A stretch of 64,000 nucleotides of DNA from Ochotona curzoniae (lineage: Eukaryota > Chordata > Mammalia > Lagomorpha > Ochotonidae), in assembly GCF_017591425.1 (NCBI RefSeq), contig NW_024466399.1, positions 620,001 to 684,000 of the forward strand. The letters run 5' to 3'. How positions within the stretch are numbered: the first letter of the stretch is position 1; each line of letters begins with the position of its first letter. The notes below the pieces were generated by a model. That model saw nothing but the letters and a program-made list of their open reading frames with translations. It made no database searches and was not told where the DNA came from. Of the stretch, positions 1-11,625 are shown one piece after another. The translations under genes were made by a program, and so were the position numbers.

Positions 1-288
1 GTGAGGATACAATGTGGTATGCATTTCTGCATTCAGACAAAGATGGACTTACAATGAAACTGTTTACTATTTGTTGACAATAGGATGCTGGACTCTCTGC
101 CATTGCCCATGCCTGCAATGATGGACATATGACTGTGCATGAAGAACTATACTATAGAAATAATTTAGGGGAACTCTTTGTGGGAGAGAAGAGATTTGGG
201 GAAGAGACAAAAGAAATTCCAGGGCCTATGTATCATAAATTTGATCTGTATCATAAATTTGATAATAATAATTTTTAAAAAGAAGTAA
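1..288 (+). mobile_element. Candidate LINE 3' terminal segment
   Basis: There is no ORF. A purine-rich stretch (about 165-220) is followed by a repeated TATCATAAATTTGAT unit and an A-rich end near 275-290. That layout suggests the 3' end of a LINE-1-type element. I could not match it to a subfamily, and unique AT-rich DNA is the alternative. Confidence 0.35.
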
Positions 289-289
289 G

Positions 290-650
290 AAGAAGAAAAT
301 CCAAAAATAAGAAATTTATTTTATTTTTGAAGATGTTTACATGGTTGATAAGGATGCATGTGGACCACTGATTAGGGTGGGATGCGTCAAGATATTGGGG
401 AAATTGAATGAAGCAACTGCTTCCAATTTTTATTTTAATTCCTGTATCTGGGGGGAGTAGGGAAAGGATGCTCACTGCTTCCAGCAGCCTAACCACATAC
501 AGCCACTTGATATTATCCCAGGGTTCCCAGTGTGGAGCATGCTCCAAGGGTAACGCATAAGCGGTTTCAATAGTTCTGAAATGTTTGATCACACTGCTCC
601 AAGGTTGAGGAAATCCTTCCAAAGTGCATTGGCTGACATAGTCTACCTTT
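290..650 (-). mobile_element. 3' end of the 3.2-kb GC-rich retroelement family (diverged copy)
   Basis: Read on the minus strand it ends in an A-rich tail near 290-335. It shares blocks with the copies at 53330-53650 and 21560-21850, notably the CCCTAAT..AAC.ATGTAAA.ATC motif before the tail and the TGACATAGTC block at 633-642. It is more diverged than the other copies. Confidence 0.5.
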
Positions 651-744
651 GAGTCTACTTGCTGTCAAAGCTTGGCCAGGAGAGTTGTCCAATCAGTTCT
701 GTTCTTCATCATCTGCCATGGTACTGGATGTCCTCTGTAGGTCT

Positions 745-975
745 CGGGGAACTGGTTGTCACGTCCACTTGCACCCATACGGGAAACTCCTGGCTTCAGA
801 TTGGCCCAGCTCAGGCTGCTTAGGCCATATAGAGAGTGAACCAGAGGATGTAATATCTATAATGTCTATAATATCTATCTATAATGTCTATAAATGTAAT
901 TATCTATAATGTCTATAAATGTCTTTCCTTTTTCTATAAAATGCCTTTCAAATATAAATAAATGTCTTTTTTTTT
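745..975 (+). mobile_element. Degraded C SINE, 3' half
   Basis: It keeps the family landmarks CACCCATACGGGA, CTCCTGGCTTCAGATTGGC and an AATAAATGTCTTTT tail. The CT-rich segment before the tail has been replaced by an expanded ATAATGTCTAT repeat. Confidence 0.55.
851..923. repeat. Imperfect ATAATGTCTAT-type microsatellite
   Basis: Reiterated TCTATAATG/TCTATAAATG units sit inside the older SINE. They probably arose by slippage in its CT-rich region. Confidence 0.7.
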
Positions 976-1340
976 ATTATTCAAGCAAGTATATTATTTG
1001 CCATGATACAGTTTTGTATAGGGATTTTCCCTTCCCACTCTTTTTCCCCCTAAATATCATTGCAGTATAGTCCCTTAGCAACAGTGAAAAGATTAACTTT
1101 CAGCTACTTAAATCTATTATGACATGGTTGTTATAGGAAAATGTTAAAATTTTAGCATCATATTGTACAGGAATAGTTAAATCTTCAATGGAAGTCCTAT
1201 TTTGAGTTCGGAATAGAGATGTGTACCGCAATATACCTCAATTCCCAATATACTAGTCTTTGCTATGAAAATAAATATATAACTCTTTAAAAAAAAGGTA
1301 AATTTTCTAGTCTTACAACAGTCTTGAAATAAACAATGTG
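976..1340. other. AT-rich intergenic DNA, nothing recognised
   Basis: No coding potential, SINE landmarks or tandem structure is visible here. Confidence 0.5.
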
Positions 1341-1344
1341 TGTT

Positions 1345-1515
1345 GGTGTTATGGCCTGCTGGGAGACCCAGGTGAAGCTCCTGGCTGCTGACCGTGACTT
1401 GGTCCAGCCCTGGGCATTGTGGCCATTTGGGGTGAGAGTCAGCAGATGCCTAACCTGTGTGTCTCCCTCTCTTTCTGTAACTCCAACTTCAAAATAAAAC
1501 AAACATAAACTTAAA
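1345..1515 (+). mobile_element. Old C SINE, 5'-truncated
   Basis: The GGGAGACCCAGGTGAAGCTC block is followed by the GCCATTTGGGG block, a CT-rich tract and an A-rich tail near 1490-1515. About the first half of the element is missing. Confidence 0.65.
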
Positions 1516-1595
1516 AATGAAGTCTATTAAAAATGTTAATGATGGACATTCTTGGAAACAAGGGTTAGGGCCCTGATTGTTTACTTTTTGTTTTT

Positions 1596-1933
1596 CTTAA
1601 AGACTTATTTTTATTTTTATTGGAAAAGTAGATTTACAGAGAGAAGGAGAGACAAACATTTTCCAAAATCTGGTGGTTCATTCCGCGAATGGCTGCAATG
1701 GCTGTAACAGCTGAGCTGAAGTCAGGAGCCAGGAACTTCTTCCAGGTTTCCCATGTGGGTCTAGGGTTCCCAGAGTAAAGCTAGAGCAGAGATGGCTGTC
1801 CTAGCCTACTTTCCCAGGCCACAAGCAGGGAGTAAGATGGGAAGTGGAGCAGTTAAGACATAACCGGCACTTGTATGGCATGCTGGTACTTGCAAGCAAG
1901 AATTAGTCAATTGAACTATTGCAATGAGCCCAC
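1596..1933 (-). mobile_element. C SINE, near full length
   Basis: It begins with the reverse-complement tail (TTAAAGACTTATTTTTATTT). It contains GCCAGGAACTTCTTCCAGG and CCACAAGCAGGGAG, and ends at a degraded head near 1930. Many substitutions mark it as an older copy. Confidence 0.85.
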
Positions 1934-2009
1934 TTTTTTTAAAACAACTTTTTGGAAAAACTCATTTGTAGTTATTTTTGTGGTTATTTTTGTCAAATCA
2001 TGGAGTGAA

Positions 2010-2175
2010 ATTTTGCCAAACTAAAAAGCTTCTAAATAGCAAAAGAAACAACAGAATGAAAAGACAACCTATAGAATGAGACAAACTGTTTTTGAAAGTC
2101 TATATAATTAGGGGTTACCGTCTAAAATATATAAGAAATTCAAACAACTTAATAGCAAGAAAACAAACAAAATGA
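2010..2175 (+). mobile_element. LINE-1 ORF2 fragment, upstream piece
   Basis: The AAAAGCTTCTAAATAGCAAA and AAAAGACAACC blocks, followed by ATATATAAG.AATTCAAACAA, are the conserved mammalian L1 ORF2 3' region in sense orientation. The reading frame is lost. The continuation of the same element lies at 3726-3960, with SINEs in between. Confidence 0.8.
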
Positions 2176-2324
2176 CCTCCCAGTGCACAAAGGAGTGTTG
2201 CTTAAGCCACTGCTTAGCATGTTCACATCTTACCTCTTACCTGGATTGTTGGCTTTAGTTCTGGCTATTCCATTTCTTTTTCTTTGCTTTTCTTTCTCTT
2301 CCTTTCTGCCCTTTGTTAGTCATG

Positions 2325-2940
2325 TTCAAGATTTATTTACTTATTTGAAAGGTAAGAGTTGCACAGAGAGAGAGGGAGACCTTTCATCTCCCAGGTCACT
2401 CTCCAAATGGTGGAAGCTGTCAGGGCTGGGCCCAGCTGAACTCAGGAGCTCAATTTCATTCAGGTGTCCCATGTGCATAGCAGGGCCCCAGCTACTTGGA
2501 GATTTTTTTTTTTTTTAAAGATTTATTTTTTATTATTTTTTCATTGGAAAGGCGGATATACAGAGAGGAGAGACAGAGAGGAAGATCTTCCGTCCGATGA
2601 TTCACTCCCCAAGTGAGCGCAACGGGTCAATACTATGCCGATCCGAAGTCAGGAGCCTCTTCTGGGTCTCCCACGCGGGTGCAGGTTCCCAAAGCTTTGG
2701 GCCGTCCTCGACTGCTTTCCCAGACCACAGGCAGGGAGCTGGAAGGGAAGCGGGGCTGCCGGGATTAGAACCGGCGCCCATATGGGATCCCGGGCGTGCA
2801 AGGCGAGGACCTTTAACCACTTGCGCCACCGTGCCGGGCCCTACTTGGAGATTTTATATTGCTTTCTTAGATTTGTTAGCAGGCAGTTGGTTAAATCATG
2901 GCTCCTTTGGAATACGCCATTTGCATGCTGTGGTTTGCCC
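2325..2940 (-). mobile_element. Old C SINE split by a younger SINE
   Basis: The outer pieces are 2325-2491 (tail-proximal, with GAAAGGTAAGAGTTGCACAG) and 2856-2940 (head-proximal, with GTTAGCAGGCAG). The younger copy at 2507-2840 interrupts them in the same orientation. Confidence 0.65.
2507..2840 (-). mobile_element. Young full-length C SINE
   Basis: A complete element runs from the poly-T side (2507) to the GCCGGGCC head. It is flanked by a perfect 15-bp target-site duplication, CTACTTGGAGATTTT, at 2492-2506 and 2841-2855. Low divergence and intact duplications indicate recent insertion into an older SINE. Confidence 0.95.
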
Positions 2941-3051
2941 TGATGCTCCTCCATTGGTAATTCAGCTTCCTGTGAGTGTATTCCAGAAGGCAGCATCTAA
3001 TGACTCAACCGCCAGGGCTCATGCTACCTACGAGGGAATATAGGTGAAGTA

Positions 3052-3363
3052 CTGGGCCCTTGGCTTCTGTTTGGTGCATTGTCCACAACAATACTGGCAT
3101 TCCATATGGGTTCGAGTCCCAGCTGTTCCAATTACAATTAAGCTCCCTTTGATTAATGTGCCTGAGAAAGCAGAAGATGGCCCGAGTGCTTGGGCCTTAC
3201 CCAGCACCCATACGGGAGACCTGGATGAAGGTCTTGGTTCCTGGCTTCTGTTGGACCCAGAACTTGGCTGCTGCACCCCTCTGGAGCGTGAAAAAGTAGA
3301 TGGAAAACCTGTGCCTGTCTCTATATCTCTGTCATTCGAATGAATAAATCCTTAGAAAATAGT
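3052..3363 (+). mobile_element. Old C SINE
   Basis: Landmarks in order are CATTCCATATGGG, AGAAGATGGCCCGAGTGCTT and CACCCATACGGGAGACC, then an AATAAATCC tail. It belongs to an older, more diverged layer than the copy at 2507. Confidence 0.8.
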
Positions 3364-3367
3364 AAAT

Positions 3368-3720
3368 AGGGTCTGGCATGGTTGTCTAGCGGCTAAAGTC
3401 CTTGCCTGGTACACACCAGAATTCCATATGGGTACCAGTGGATATCCTGGTGGCCCCGCCTCCCATCCAGCTCCCTGTTTGCGGGTTGGGAAAGCCAGAG
3501 ACAACAGCCCAAGGCCTTGATGCCCTGCAGCACATGGGAGACCTGGAAAAAGCTCCTGGCTCCTGGCTTTGGATGGACTCAGCTCCAGGCATCCTAGCCA
3601 CTTGGAAAGTGAATCAGCAGATGGAGGATCTTCCTCTCTGCCTCTCCTCCTCTCTATATATCTGCTTTCCAATAAAAATAAGTAAATCTTAAAAAAAAAT
3701 AATAAGTAAATAAATAAATA
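3368..3720 (+). mobile_element. C SINE, near full length
   Basis: The head at 3370 (GGCATGGTTGTCTAGCGGCT) precedes CATATGGGTACC, the CCACTTGGAAAGTGAA block and a long A-rich tail grading into (AAAT)n by 3720. Confidence 0.9.
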
Positions 3721-3725
3721 CAAAG

Positions 3726-3960
3726 TAGTAATGTACTTGAACAGATGGGTCTCAAAAGACAAGTGGCTAGCCATGCACGAGAAAAAATATTCAACATCTC
3801 TAAGCACCAGGAAAATGTGAATTAAAACCACAATGAACTGTCATTTTACATCTGCAATTACAACGTCCATCATGAAAAGGATCAAAGCGTCATGACAGCA
3901 ACGATACCACAACATGTCTGCCTTTCTTAGTCATCGTTGCAAACGTGGAGATTCTTCAAA
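3726..3960 (+). mobile_element. LINE-1 ORF2 fragment, downstream piece
   Basis: ACTTGAACAGA..TCTCAAAAGA, GAAAAAATATTCAACATC and AAAACCACAATGA match the conserved L1 ORF2 sequence that follows the block at 2010-2175. The strand and order are the same, so both are one element opened by SINE insertions. It is not coding. Confidence 0.8.
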
Positions 3961-4007
3961 AAAATTTTTTAAAAGATTCATTCATTTTTGTTGGAAAGAT
4001 TTATTCA

Positions 4008-7000
4008 TTGATATAGTCCTTCATAGAGTCTCTGTTTGCCCTGTATTTCACTGCCAACATGTAGCCGAGATGGTTGGTTGACCAGTTCTGTCTTCTCTTT
4101 TTTCTTGGTTAGGGCTCTGAGTCCTGCATTTTGATTGGGGAAATCTCCAAAGAAATTTTGTCTGAGATGTTCTCAGACCAGATTCTTGTATGTACTAGCA
4201 GGTACAGGGCCCGGCTCAGTCCATCCTCCTGATCAGCTGGTGGTTGCCATCTCTGGGTCGATTAGGTTTCAGCCCCGCCTTCCACTGGAACCAATGGATA
4301 TTGCAGTCCAGCCTGGTGCTGCCCAGCACATTCTTGGCCCTCGCATAAAAAACAAGTGGGAGCTGCAGCCTAGTTGGAGCAACCCACAATAACCCCCACC
4401 AGGCCCACCCCCTACCCTGGTTTGCCAGTATGTGTAGCAGACTAGTCTGGTCTGTCCCACACCCCATTCCACCCCAGCCCCTGCCCTGATTTTATGCCCT
4501 CCCATGGAAGTGGTAACCCAAGAGGGAGGAGCCCACTATTTCCCTCCCAGGTCACTCCCACTCCGGAATTATGCACTCTCCAGGTAGTTCCGTGGTTTGA
4601 CTTGACAGAATTAGCCCCCAGTGCCAGCTTCTGCCAGCTGATGCTGTGGCTAAGCCCCAACAACCCTCACCCACTCTAATTTTGTTTGCACTAGCAGTAG
4701 GAATAATCAGCCCAGCCTGGCTTTTCCCTGATCTCGTCCACATGAGGCCCACAGTGTTGTAGCCCTGCTTAGTCTGGTCTGCCCCCATCCCAGCTCATGC
4801 TCTCCAGTGGGAGTAGCTGTCCAGCAAAGGAACCACCCCTTATTCCACTGCCGGCTCAGCCCGCTCCCTTCCTTTTTCTCATACACATGCTGGTGGTGCT
4901 GAGGTCACTTCTGGCACAGGCAACCTCACGTTGGCATTCCGTATTGTGCACTAGTTTTTGTTGCGACCAAACCTGGCTCGACTCACACTGTTCTGGTGTC
5001 TGGATTTGCCATTGGTGATGTGAACAGATTCAGTCTGGTCTTCCTCGATCAATGACAGATGTATGCCCATGGGTAACTTTCCATGGCCTGTTCTGAGCTG
5101 ATTCCGATCATGTTACTTTTTTTCTTTCTTTCTTTCTTTCTTTTTTTTTTTTTTTTTTTGATTTATTTATTTTTGGAAAGGTGGATATACAGAGAGGAGG
5201 AGAGACAGAGAGAAAAATCTTCCATCTGATGATTCACTCCCCAAGTGAGTGCAACGGCAAGTGCTATGCCGATCTGAAGCCAGGAGCCAGGAACTTCTTC
5301 CAGGTCTCCCACAGGTGCAGGGTCCCAAGGCTTTGGACCATCCTCGACTGCTTTCCCAGGCCGCAAGCAGGGAGCTGGATAGGAAGTGGGGCTGCCAGGA
5401 TTAGAACTGGTGCTTATATGGGATCCCAGCGCGCTCAATGGGAGGACTTCCGCTGCTAGGGCACACTGCCGGGCCCTCCTATCATGTTTCTTGAGCTTAC
5501 TTGCAGGGTCTGTGTCCTGCCAGAGGAGTTGTCCAGGTTCCTCCATCAGAACCTCTCCCAATGCCAGATTCTGCACATACCAGGGGGGTCCATGAGCCAG
5601 CCCTACTCAGTTCACCTCCTGTCTTAGCAGTGGAACAGTGGCTTTTCCTCACTGGCCTTCAACCCTAACTGGTCCTTGCTGTTGGATGTTTCAGCCCAGC
5701 CATGGCTCGTCCATACCCACATATGGCTCACACATGGCTCAGTAGGGGTTTGAGACCTTGTCTAGTCCATCCCACATCTACCCTGGTCCTCCAGGACACC
5801 AGAGGGTGTTGGAGTCTGGCCGGCTCGATGCATCCAATCCCAGTCCACACTTGTGCCAAGGGAGACTACAACCGTTTCCCGTTCAGAACGCAGCCCCCAT
5901 TCCAGCCCACACCCCCCTTGGTGGGAACCTCAACCCAGCTAGGGTTGTCCCCTTAGCTCCCCAACCAGGCTTGTTCCCAGCCATAGATCACTTGCATGCC
6001 AGTGGTTGCTCTGACTCAGCTTGGCTCAGTCCCTCACCTGTCCCGACCTCTGCCTTAGACACTGTGGCTTAGTGTTCCTGGTTCATGCAGACCAGTAGGT
6101 GCAAGAGCCTAGCTCGGCATGACCTGTGCTCCGTCCTGGTCTCTGGTTTCGCTTGTGGGCTAAGGTTTGCTCAGTCCTGCCCGGTCCACTCTGTTCCATT
6201 ACCATTTGACACATTAGCCAGCTGTTGGAGCTACTTTGCCCAGCTTGTCCGACTCCCAGGTCTGGACCACATGTTCACCAGCGGGAGCTATGATTTGCCA
6301 AGAGAGTTTCCCAAGTTGCTCCACTAATCCACTCCCAGACCCAGTTCTCATACATGACATTGGGTTTAGGCCAGGCTCCAGCGAAGTCTGGCCTTCCATT
6401 TGGCCTTGTATAAGCTGGTGAATGTTGCGGCCCGGCCCACCTCACACCCTATTCAGGATGCACATTTGGGTGCTGCTGCCCTGACCAGTCCAGACTGTTG
6501 GGGGTTTCATTACCTGTGATTGATGGCAGGCTCCTTGGTCACACCTAACGTAGTCCATCACCACCCCATCTCTTGAGCTAACCAGTGGGGCTAGAATTTC
6601 CACAGGATTTGGCCCACACATCCCTCACAGAATCTGCCACCGGATATGGTTCTCGAGTGCTGGTTAATATCATGGCCCTGCCTAATGTGACCCTTCTCCT
6701 GATCCATCATCATGTCAAGTAACATGATATGATTCTGCAGCACAAGCCCTGAGCCATAGCTTTTGCATGGACTGGTATTGGGTGGTCAGTATTGTTCAGT
6801 GATTACAACTTCTTCAAAGGAAGAGTTACTGTCATTGGGGATCTTTACGAATGCTTCATGTCCTAGAAGCACAGTGGGTTCAACCTGGAGCTACCTAAAC
6901 AGCGATTCAAAGAACCAAAACCCTAGAGCTCCCCATTCGGGCAGCCAGCAGGCAGAGCCTGCCAGCAAATGGCACACTGGCCGTCTGGGTACAGCTCACC

Positions 7001-7067
7001 ATGTGCAGATGGTGGCTGTTGTCTGGGATCCAGGCATGAGACGCCCTGTCCTGAGACCCACCAGCAG
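4008..7067 (-). mobile_element. Left arm of inverted repeat: 3.2-kb GC-rich noncoding retroelement, minus copy
   Basis: Nearly every block is the reverse complement of a block in 18886-21570, with high identity by eye. It is truncated at its own 5' end (stops near 7067, equivalent to 18886) and lacks its 3' tail, stopping near 4008. The body is GC-rich and semi-repetitive, with recurring CAGCCTGG/CCCACTGG-like motifs. No ORF is shared and open in both copies over a useful length. A C SINE is inserted at 5115-5480. I could not assign the family to a named repeat. Confidence 0.85.
5115..5480 (-). mobile_element. C SINE inserted in the left inverted-repeat arm
   Basis: A poly-T/(TTTC)n start is followed by a complete body to GCCGGGCCC. 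The 8-bp flanks ATCATGTT occur at 5107-5114 and 5481-5488. The other arm has a single AACATGAT at 20467-20474 with no SINE, so this is a filled site beside an empty paralogous site. Confidence 0.95.
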
Positions 7068-7099
7068 CCATGATTTGCAACATGGAAGGACCTAATAGA

Positions 7100-8385
7100 C
7101 ATTATATGAAGTAAATTAGGCACAATTAACCGGTACTAATTTCACTTAAATGTACAATACTAATGTTTTCAGTTTTAGGGGCAAAGTTTAATACAATTGC
7201 CTCCAAGAGCAAAGGTGATGCTATGTGAGCTAAGGAAAGACTGGTCAAACGCTACAAGATTTCAGTTTATAGAGAAGAAATAGATTCAAGACAGGTATGT
7301 ATTGTGCATTTTAGTGACTGTAATTAATGAATACCATGATTGAAAATTGCTGAGTCCATTTTAAATGCTCTCATCACAAAAAAAAAAATTATATGTGAGG
7401 TTATGCATTCCATTTAGGCATTCTACAATTAATATGTATTTCAAAGCAGTTTGTACATAATAATTGTAGACAACCTTTTTCCCAATAAAAAAAATGAATA
7501 AATTGATTTTATAACAGTAAGGGGCATGCTGGACCATCACATGTTGGTGTGCATTAGGTAATAAGGAGTGAAGGTCAGTCTTTGTTATGAACTTGATGGC
7601 CAATTCTATTTTATGCTTTACTAACAAAGCCACAGGAATTTAAAGAATGCGAATGTCCATCGTGAGCGGGAAGAATGACAAAGATTTGATTGGGGACACT
7701 GGAACCTTCTAAGGTTGCGAAGATAGGGAGGGAAGAGGGGATTTTCCTTGAAGCCCATGGGACATATAATTTCTTCATTTTATTGAGGAAGGGGTCTAGG
7801 GTTACTGCAGTTGTTTGAATGTTTGCCTTCTCCAAAGTTAACAGACTTTGAAAAATTATCTGTGAGGTAGCAGACAGAAAAAGAGAATCAAGATGGCGCC
7901 CTCCTGCTGCTTCATTTGCCTACACGCCCCTCAGAGCTGGTGCTCACCTGGAAGCCAGCATCTCAGTCCGGCTCGGCTTGAGCTGCTCTCTCGTAGGATC
8001 TGGTTTAGCAGAAAGCTGGTGTTACGTGTTGCACCCAGACACTGTCACCAGGCTCTATGAATTGGGGTGTGGCAGGCTTAACAGGTAGGCAAAATGGCCA
8101 CCCGTCATTCTGTATTTAAATCGCTGTTGTGATGGTGGGACCTTTGAAAGGTAAGATCTTTAGGAAGTGTTTAGATGATAAAGGGTTAGCTCTCTGGAGT
8201 TGATGACTTGCATTGTGGCTGAAGTGGGTGGGGCTTCCTGCTCTAATCCTCTTTTTCCTTCAGCTAGGTCCTGTTTTGCAAAATGTTAGCGTTCTGTAAG
8301 AACACCCTCAGTGGATGTTCACAGCACTGTGTGTTAAAACCTTTCTGTTCCCTGTAATTGGCTGGGGCGGGGGCTGGAGGTGGTG
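7100..8385. other. Intergenic DNA without a recognised gene
   Basis: The first part is AT-rich. The segment at about 7885-8285 (CAAGATGGCGCCCTCCTG, then GTGGGACCTTTGAAAGGTAAG) reads like an old LTR or DNA-transposon remnant, but I cannot name it. Short ORFs have no recognisable product. Confidence 0.45.
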
Positions 8386-8389
8386 GGAG

Positions 8390-8660
8390 CGTTTGGCACC
8401 ATGGTTAAGCAATGCAGCAGGATGCTCTTATCTCATATAAGCATGCCTGGGTTTCAGCTCTGTTCCGGAGTCCGGCTTCCTGCTGATATTCCCCCCGGGA
8501 AAGCAGCAGGGATGGCCTAGGTGTCTGCACCTCTGTGAGAGGCTCGGCCGAGTGTCTTGTTGCCGGCTCCAGCCTGGCCAGTTGTGGGCATCTGTGTATG
8601 TGGTGGAAGGGAGTTAACAGATTTTGAAAATGTTCTCTCTCTGATTTTCACAGATATAAA
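8390..8660 (+). mobile_element. Old C SINE
   Basis: A degraded head (GGCACCATGGTTAAGCAATG) precedes CTTCCTGCTGAT, GCAGCAGGGATGGCCTAGGT and a CT-rich end near 8640. The copy is strongly diverged. Confidence 0.6.
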
Positions 8661-8932
8661 TATTTTTTAAAATGTAGGAACATTTAAAAAATATATATGT
8701 GTTTTAAAAATAAACACACCTGTGGTAGTAAGACAGATAATTTACTAAAACCTATGCTTCATTTGTATACTTTTGTGCATAGGTGGCTTGCTCCTACACT
8801 TTGAAACGCAATATGTATCCCAGTAACTGACATGACCAAACACAATTACGATCCACTACTTTGGAATTTACAATCCACTACTATTTAGTGCTGCGTTTCA
8901 AATTATCTAGATATATGATATAGAGCTCAATC

Positions 8933-9270
8933 TTTTAAAGATTTATTTATTTATTTGTTTATTGTAAAGTCAGATGTACAGAGAAGGGAAGAGACAGAGA
9001 GGAAGATCTTCCATGTGCTGGTTCACTTTTCAAGTGGCCACAATGGCTGGAGCTGAGCCAATTTGAAGCCAGGATCCAGTAGCCTCTTCTGGGTCTCCCA
9101 CACGTGGGTGCAGGGTCCCATGGCTTTGGGCCGACCTTGACTGTTTCCCAGGCCACAGACAGGGAGTTAGATGGGAAGTGGAGCAGCCGGGATTAGAAAG
9201 AGCACCAATATGAAATGCCAGTGTGTGTGCCCAAGAGGACTTTAGCTGCTAGGCTACTGTGCCAGACCCC
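8933..9270 (-). mobile_element. C SINE, near full length
   Basis: It contains TTTTAAAGATTTATTTATTT, GAGGAAGATCTTCCATGTGC, GGGTGCAGGGTCCCATGGCT and a head ending GTGCCAGACCCC. TCAATCTT flanks both sides (8928-8935 and 9274-9281), a probable short target duplication. Confidence 0.9.
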
Positions 9271-9377
9271 AAACTTCAATCTTAAGAATGAATATAGCTA
9301 TCCCAGACAGGCAGCATGGTAATGTGAACTGTTAAGGGTGTGGATTTTGTCTATGTGTCCTTTATTGCCCTCCCGTT

Positions 9378-9592
9378 TTTTTTTTTTTTTTTTTTTAAGA
9401 TTTGTTTTATTTTTATTTGAAAGGCGGATATACTGAGAGGAAGATCTTCTGTCCGATGATTCACTCCCCAAGCGGCCGCAACAGCTGGAGCCTCTTAGGA
9501 AGCGGGGCTGCCAGGATTAGAACCAGCGCCCAAATGGGATCCCGGCGAGTGCAAGGCGAGGACCTTAACCACTACGCGGTCATGCCAGGCCC
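9378..9592 (-). mobile_element. C SINE with internal deletion
   Basis: The tail and first 80 bases (GGAAGATCTTCTGTCCGATG) join directly to the head-proximal part (GGAAGCGGGGCTGCCAGGAT) near 9492-9500. About 120 central bases, present in sister copies, are missing. Confidence 0.85.
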
Positions 9593-10440
9593 ATCCTTGA
9601 CCCCTTTCTTGCTTCATCAACCTCACCTCTCTTTGATTGCTCTAGCATTTGTTAAAATGTCTCAATAATATTTACTGCTACATAGTTTCAAGGTAATGTC
9701 ACTATTGACAATGAATGCAGAACAGCTTCTGCCAGAGTAAAATACAATGTAAGTAGTTAAATAGATTTCACAGTTGATCCATATTTATTAAGAATGCTCC
9801 TGTTTCTCCACTATGAATTGAACTATTATGATATAATCATAGCAAATATCAATCAGTATAAATTAATAAATGTCAAACTTACAAAGGATGAACTAATTTG
9901 AAACTATGATTTTTCAAAAATCTTATGAGACCCACGCTATCCAAAGGTAGTTTTTTTATGTTAAAATAAATCATGTTAAACCCGTCTCTGTCTCTCCTGC
10001 CCTAGAAATTTTTTCTCAGCACCTCAGTGATGAAAATACTCTTCCAGTGTGTTTCCCTCAAGCCATTAGCCCGCACACAATTCTTTCAGGTGAGCATGGA
10101 GTCCCTTCGTCTCTATATTGGGAAGATGATCATATTACACTAAAGCCCCTGTGCAAACAAATTCCTAAAAAAATACTCCTCCAACTTGTATTTCAATCAT
10201 AATTCTTTCAGTAATACTGGACTGGATTTGATAATGGCAATTACGTGTTTGAGTTACGCATTCACTGGCTCAGTGCTGTTAGTAGCGGTGTTAATAGGAT
10301 CCTCACAAAATATGTGAGTTGCTTGCTCATATTCTGCCGAGTTGTGAATAACAAAAACTAGCATTTATTAATTCGTACAAAGTATGAGATGGAAGTTTGA
10401 TGTAACATGTTTACTTAATCCCAATAATTTTGTGAGAAAT
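9593..10440. other. AT-rich intergenic DNA, nothing recognised
   Basis: No repeats of the local families and no coding signal are visible. Confidence 0.5.
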
Positions 10441-10454
10441 TACTACCTACATTT

Positions 10455-10781
10455 TAAAAAAGATTTTGATTTATTTATTTCTATTGGAAAGGCGGATATA
10501 CAGAGAGGAGGAGAGACAGAAAGATCTTCTATCCGATGATTCACTCCCCAAGTGACCGCAACAGCTTGTGCTGCGCTGATCTGAAGCCAGGAGCCAGGAG
10601 CTCTCCCGGGTTTCCCAGAGGGGTGCAGGGCCCCAAGGCTTTGGGCCGTCCTCGACTGCTTTCTTAGGCCACAAGCAGGGAGCTGGATGAGAAGCTCATC
10701 CGCCGGGATTAGAACCGGTGTCCATATGGGATCCGTGCAAGGTGAGGACTTTAACCACTAACTACACTATTACGCTGGGCC
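10455..10781 (-). mobile_element. C SINE, near full length
   Basis: A complete body runs from an A-rich tail near 10455 to the head at about 10781. An approximate duplication flanks it: TACCTACATTTTA on the left and TGCCTACATTCTA on the right. Confidence 0.9.
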
Positions 10782-11220
10782 CACTGCCTACATTCTATAT
10801 ATAATGAGACAGTTAAACAAGTTGACACATGCCTAAAAATAGTTGTGGGAAACTTCAGAATTCAGTCTTGGATAATCTGTGCTCTGCGTCACTCAGTGAT
10901 TGATAAACTTTTGGGTTTCAAAAATGCAACTTTGCCTTATATCACTTTCATAGGGGTTATTTACAGTTTACAACGCTTTTATTACTTTATTTTACTTATG
11001 AGGAAAGAAGCTCAGGGAGAAGTTAGCTTCCAGAGGTTCAGAGTAGCCAAGTAGGTGTTTGAATACGAGTCTCTTTGCTCTGGTTTTCCCATGGTTTTCC
11101 TACCTGCTTACAGTTCTTTGTGATTGGTGATAAACCACACTCCCCAAACCCTCATATACACGTACTGTCAGTTACAGGATGACTGAGATAGTTCTCACTT
11201 ATGTATGCTGTACAGTTAAA
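10782..11220. other. Intergenic DNA, nothing recognised
   Basis: No repeat landmarks or supported ORF were found. Confidence 0.45.
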
Positions 11221-11221
11221 A

Positions 11222-11625
11222 CATGTCAACCCTCTCAGCACTGGCCGGTCAGCAAGTCAATTCATTTCAAGACACTGACTTCATTAGTAAATCCTTTTCC
11301 GCTGTGCCTACTCCACACCACCCTGCCATTGCAACTGCTAATTTGATGTCTCCAGGTTTTGCCAACTTTGGGTTTCACATGAACAAAAGCATGTCACATG
11401 CCTCTCTCGTGTGGTTTATTCCACTTAGCATTAATGCCTTCCAAGTTGGTCTGTGTTGCAGAACTTCACTCCGCTGCAGTTGCACGCCGTTCAGCTGGGT
11501 GGCAGACACCCCGTTTTGTGATCCAGTTGTTAAGCTGATTCTCATTTGGGTTGTTTCTACTGTTGGAAATGAGGAATAACGCTTGTTACGAACACATCAA
11601 TGTTTACTGAAAAATACTTGCATAT
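11222..11625 (-). mobile_element. Old LINE-1 3' UTR fragment (antisense)
   Basis: TTTATTCCACTTAGCAT, CCAAGTTGGTCTGTGTTGCA and CATTTGGGTTGTTTCTACTG form the antisense signature of old mammalian L1 (L1M-type) 3' regions. The ORF across it is incidental. Confidence 0.75.

Noticed and set aside
4135..6421. Multiple short ORFs in the left arm with relatives in the right arm
   Set aside because: The paired ORFs shift frame and length between copies. Shared sequence comes from the repeat, not from protein constraint.
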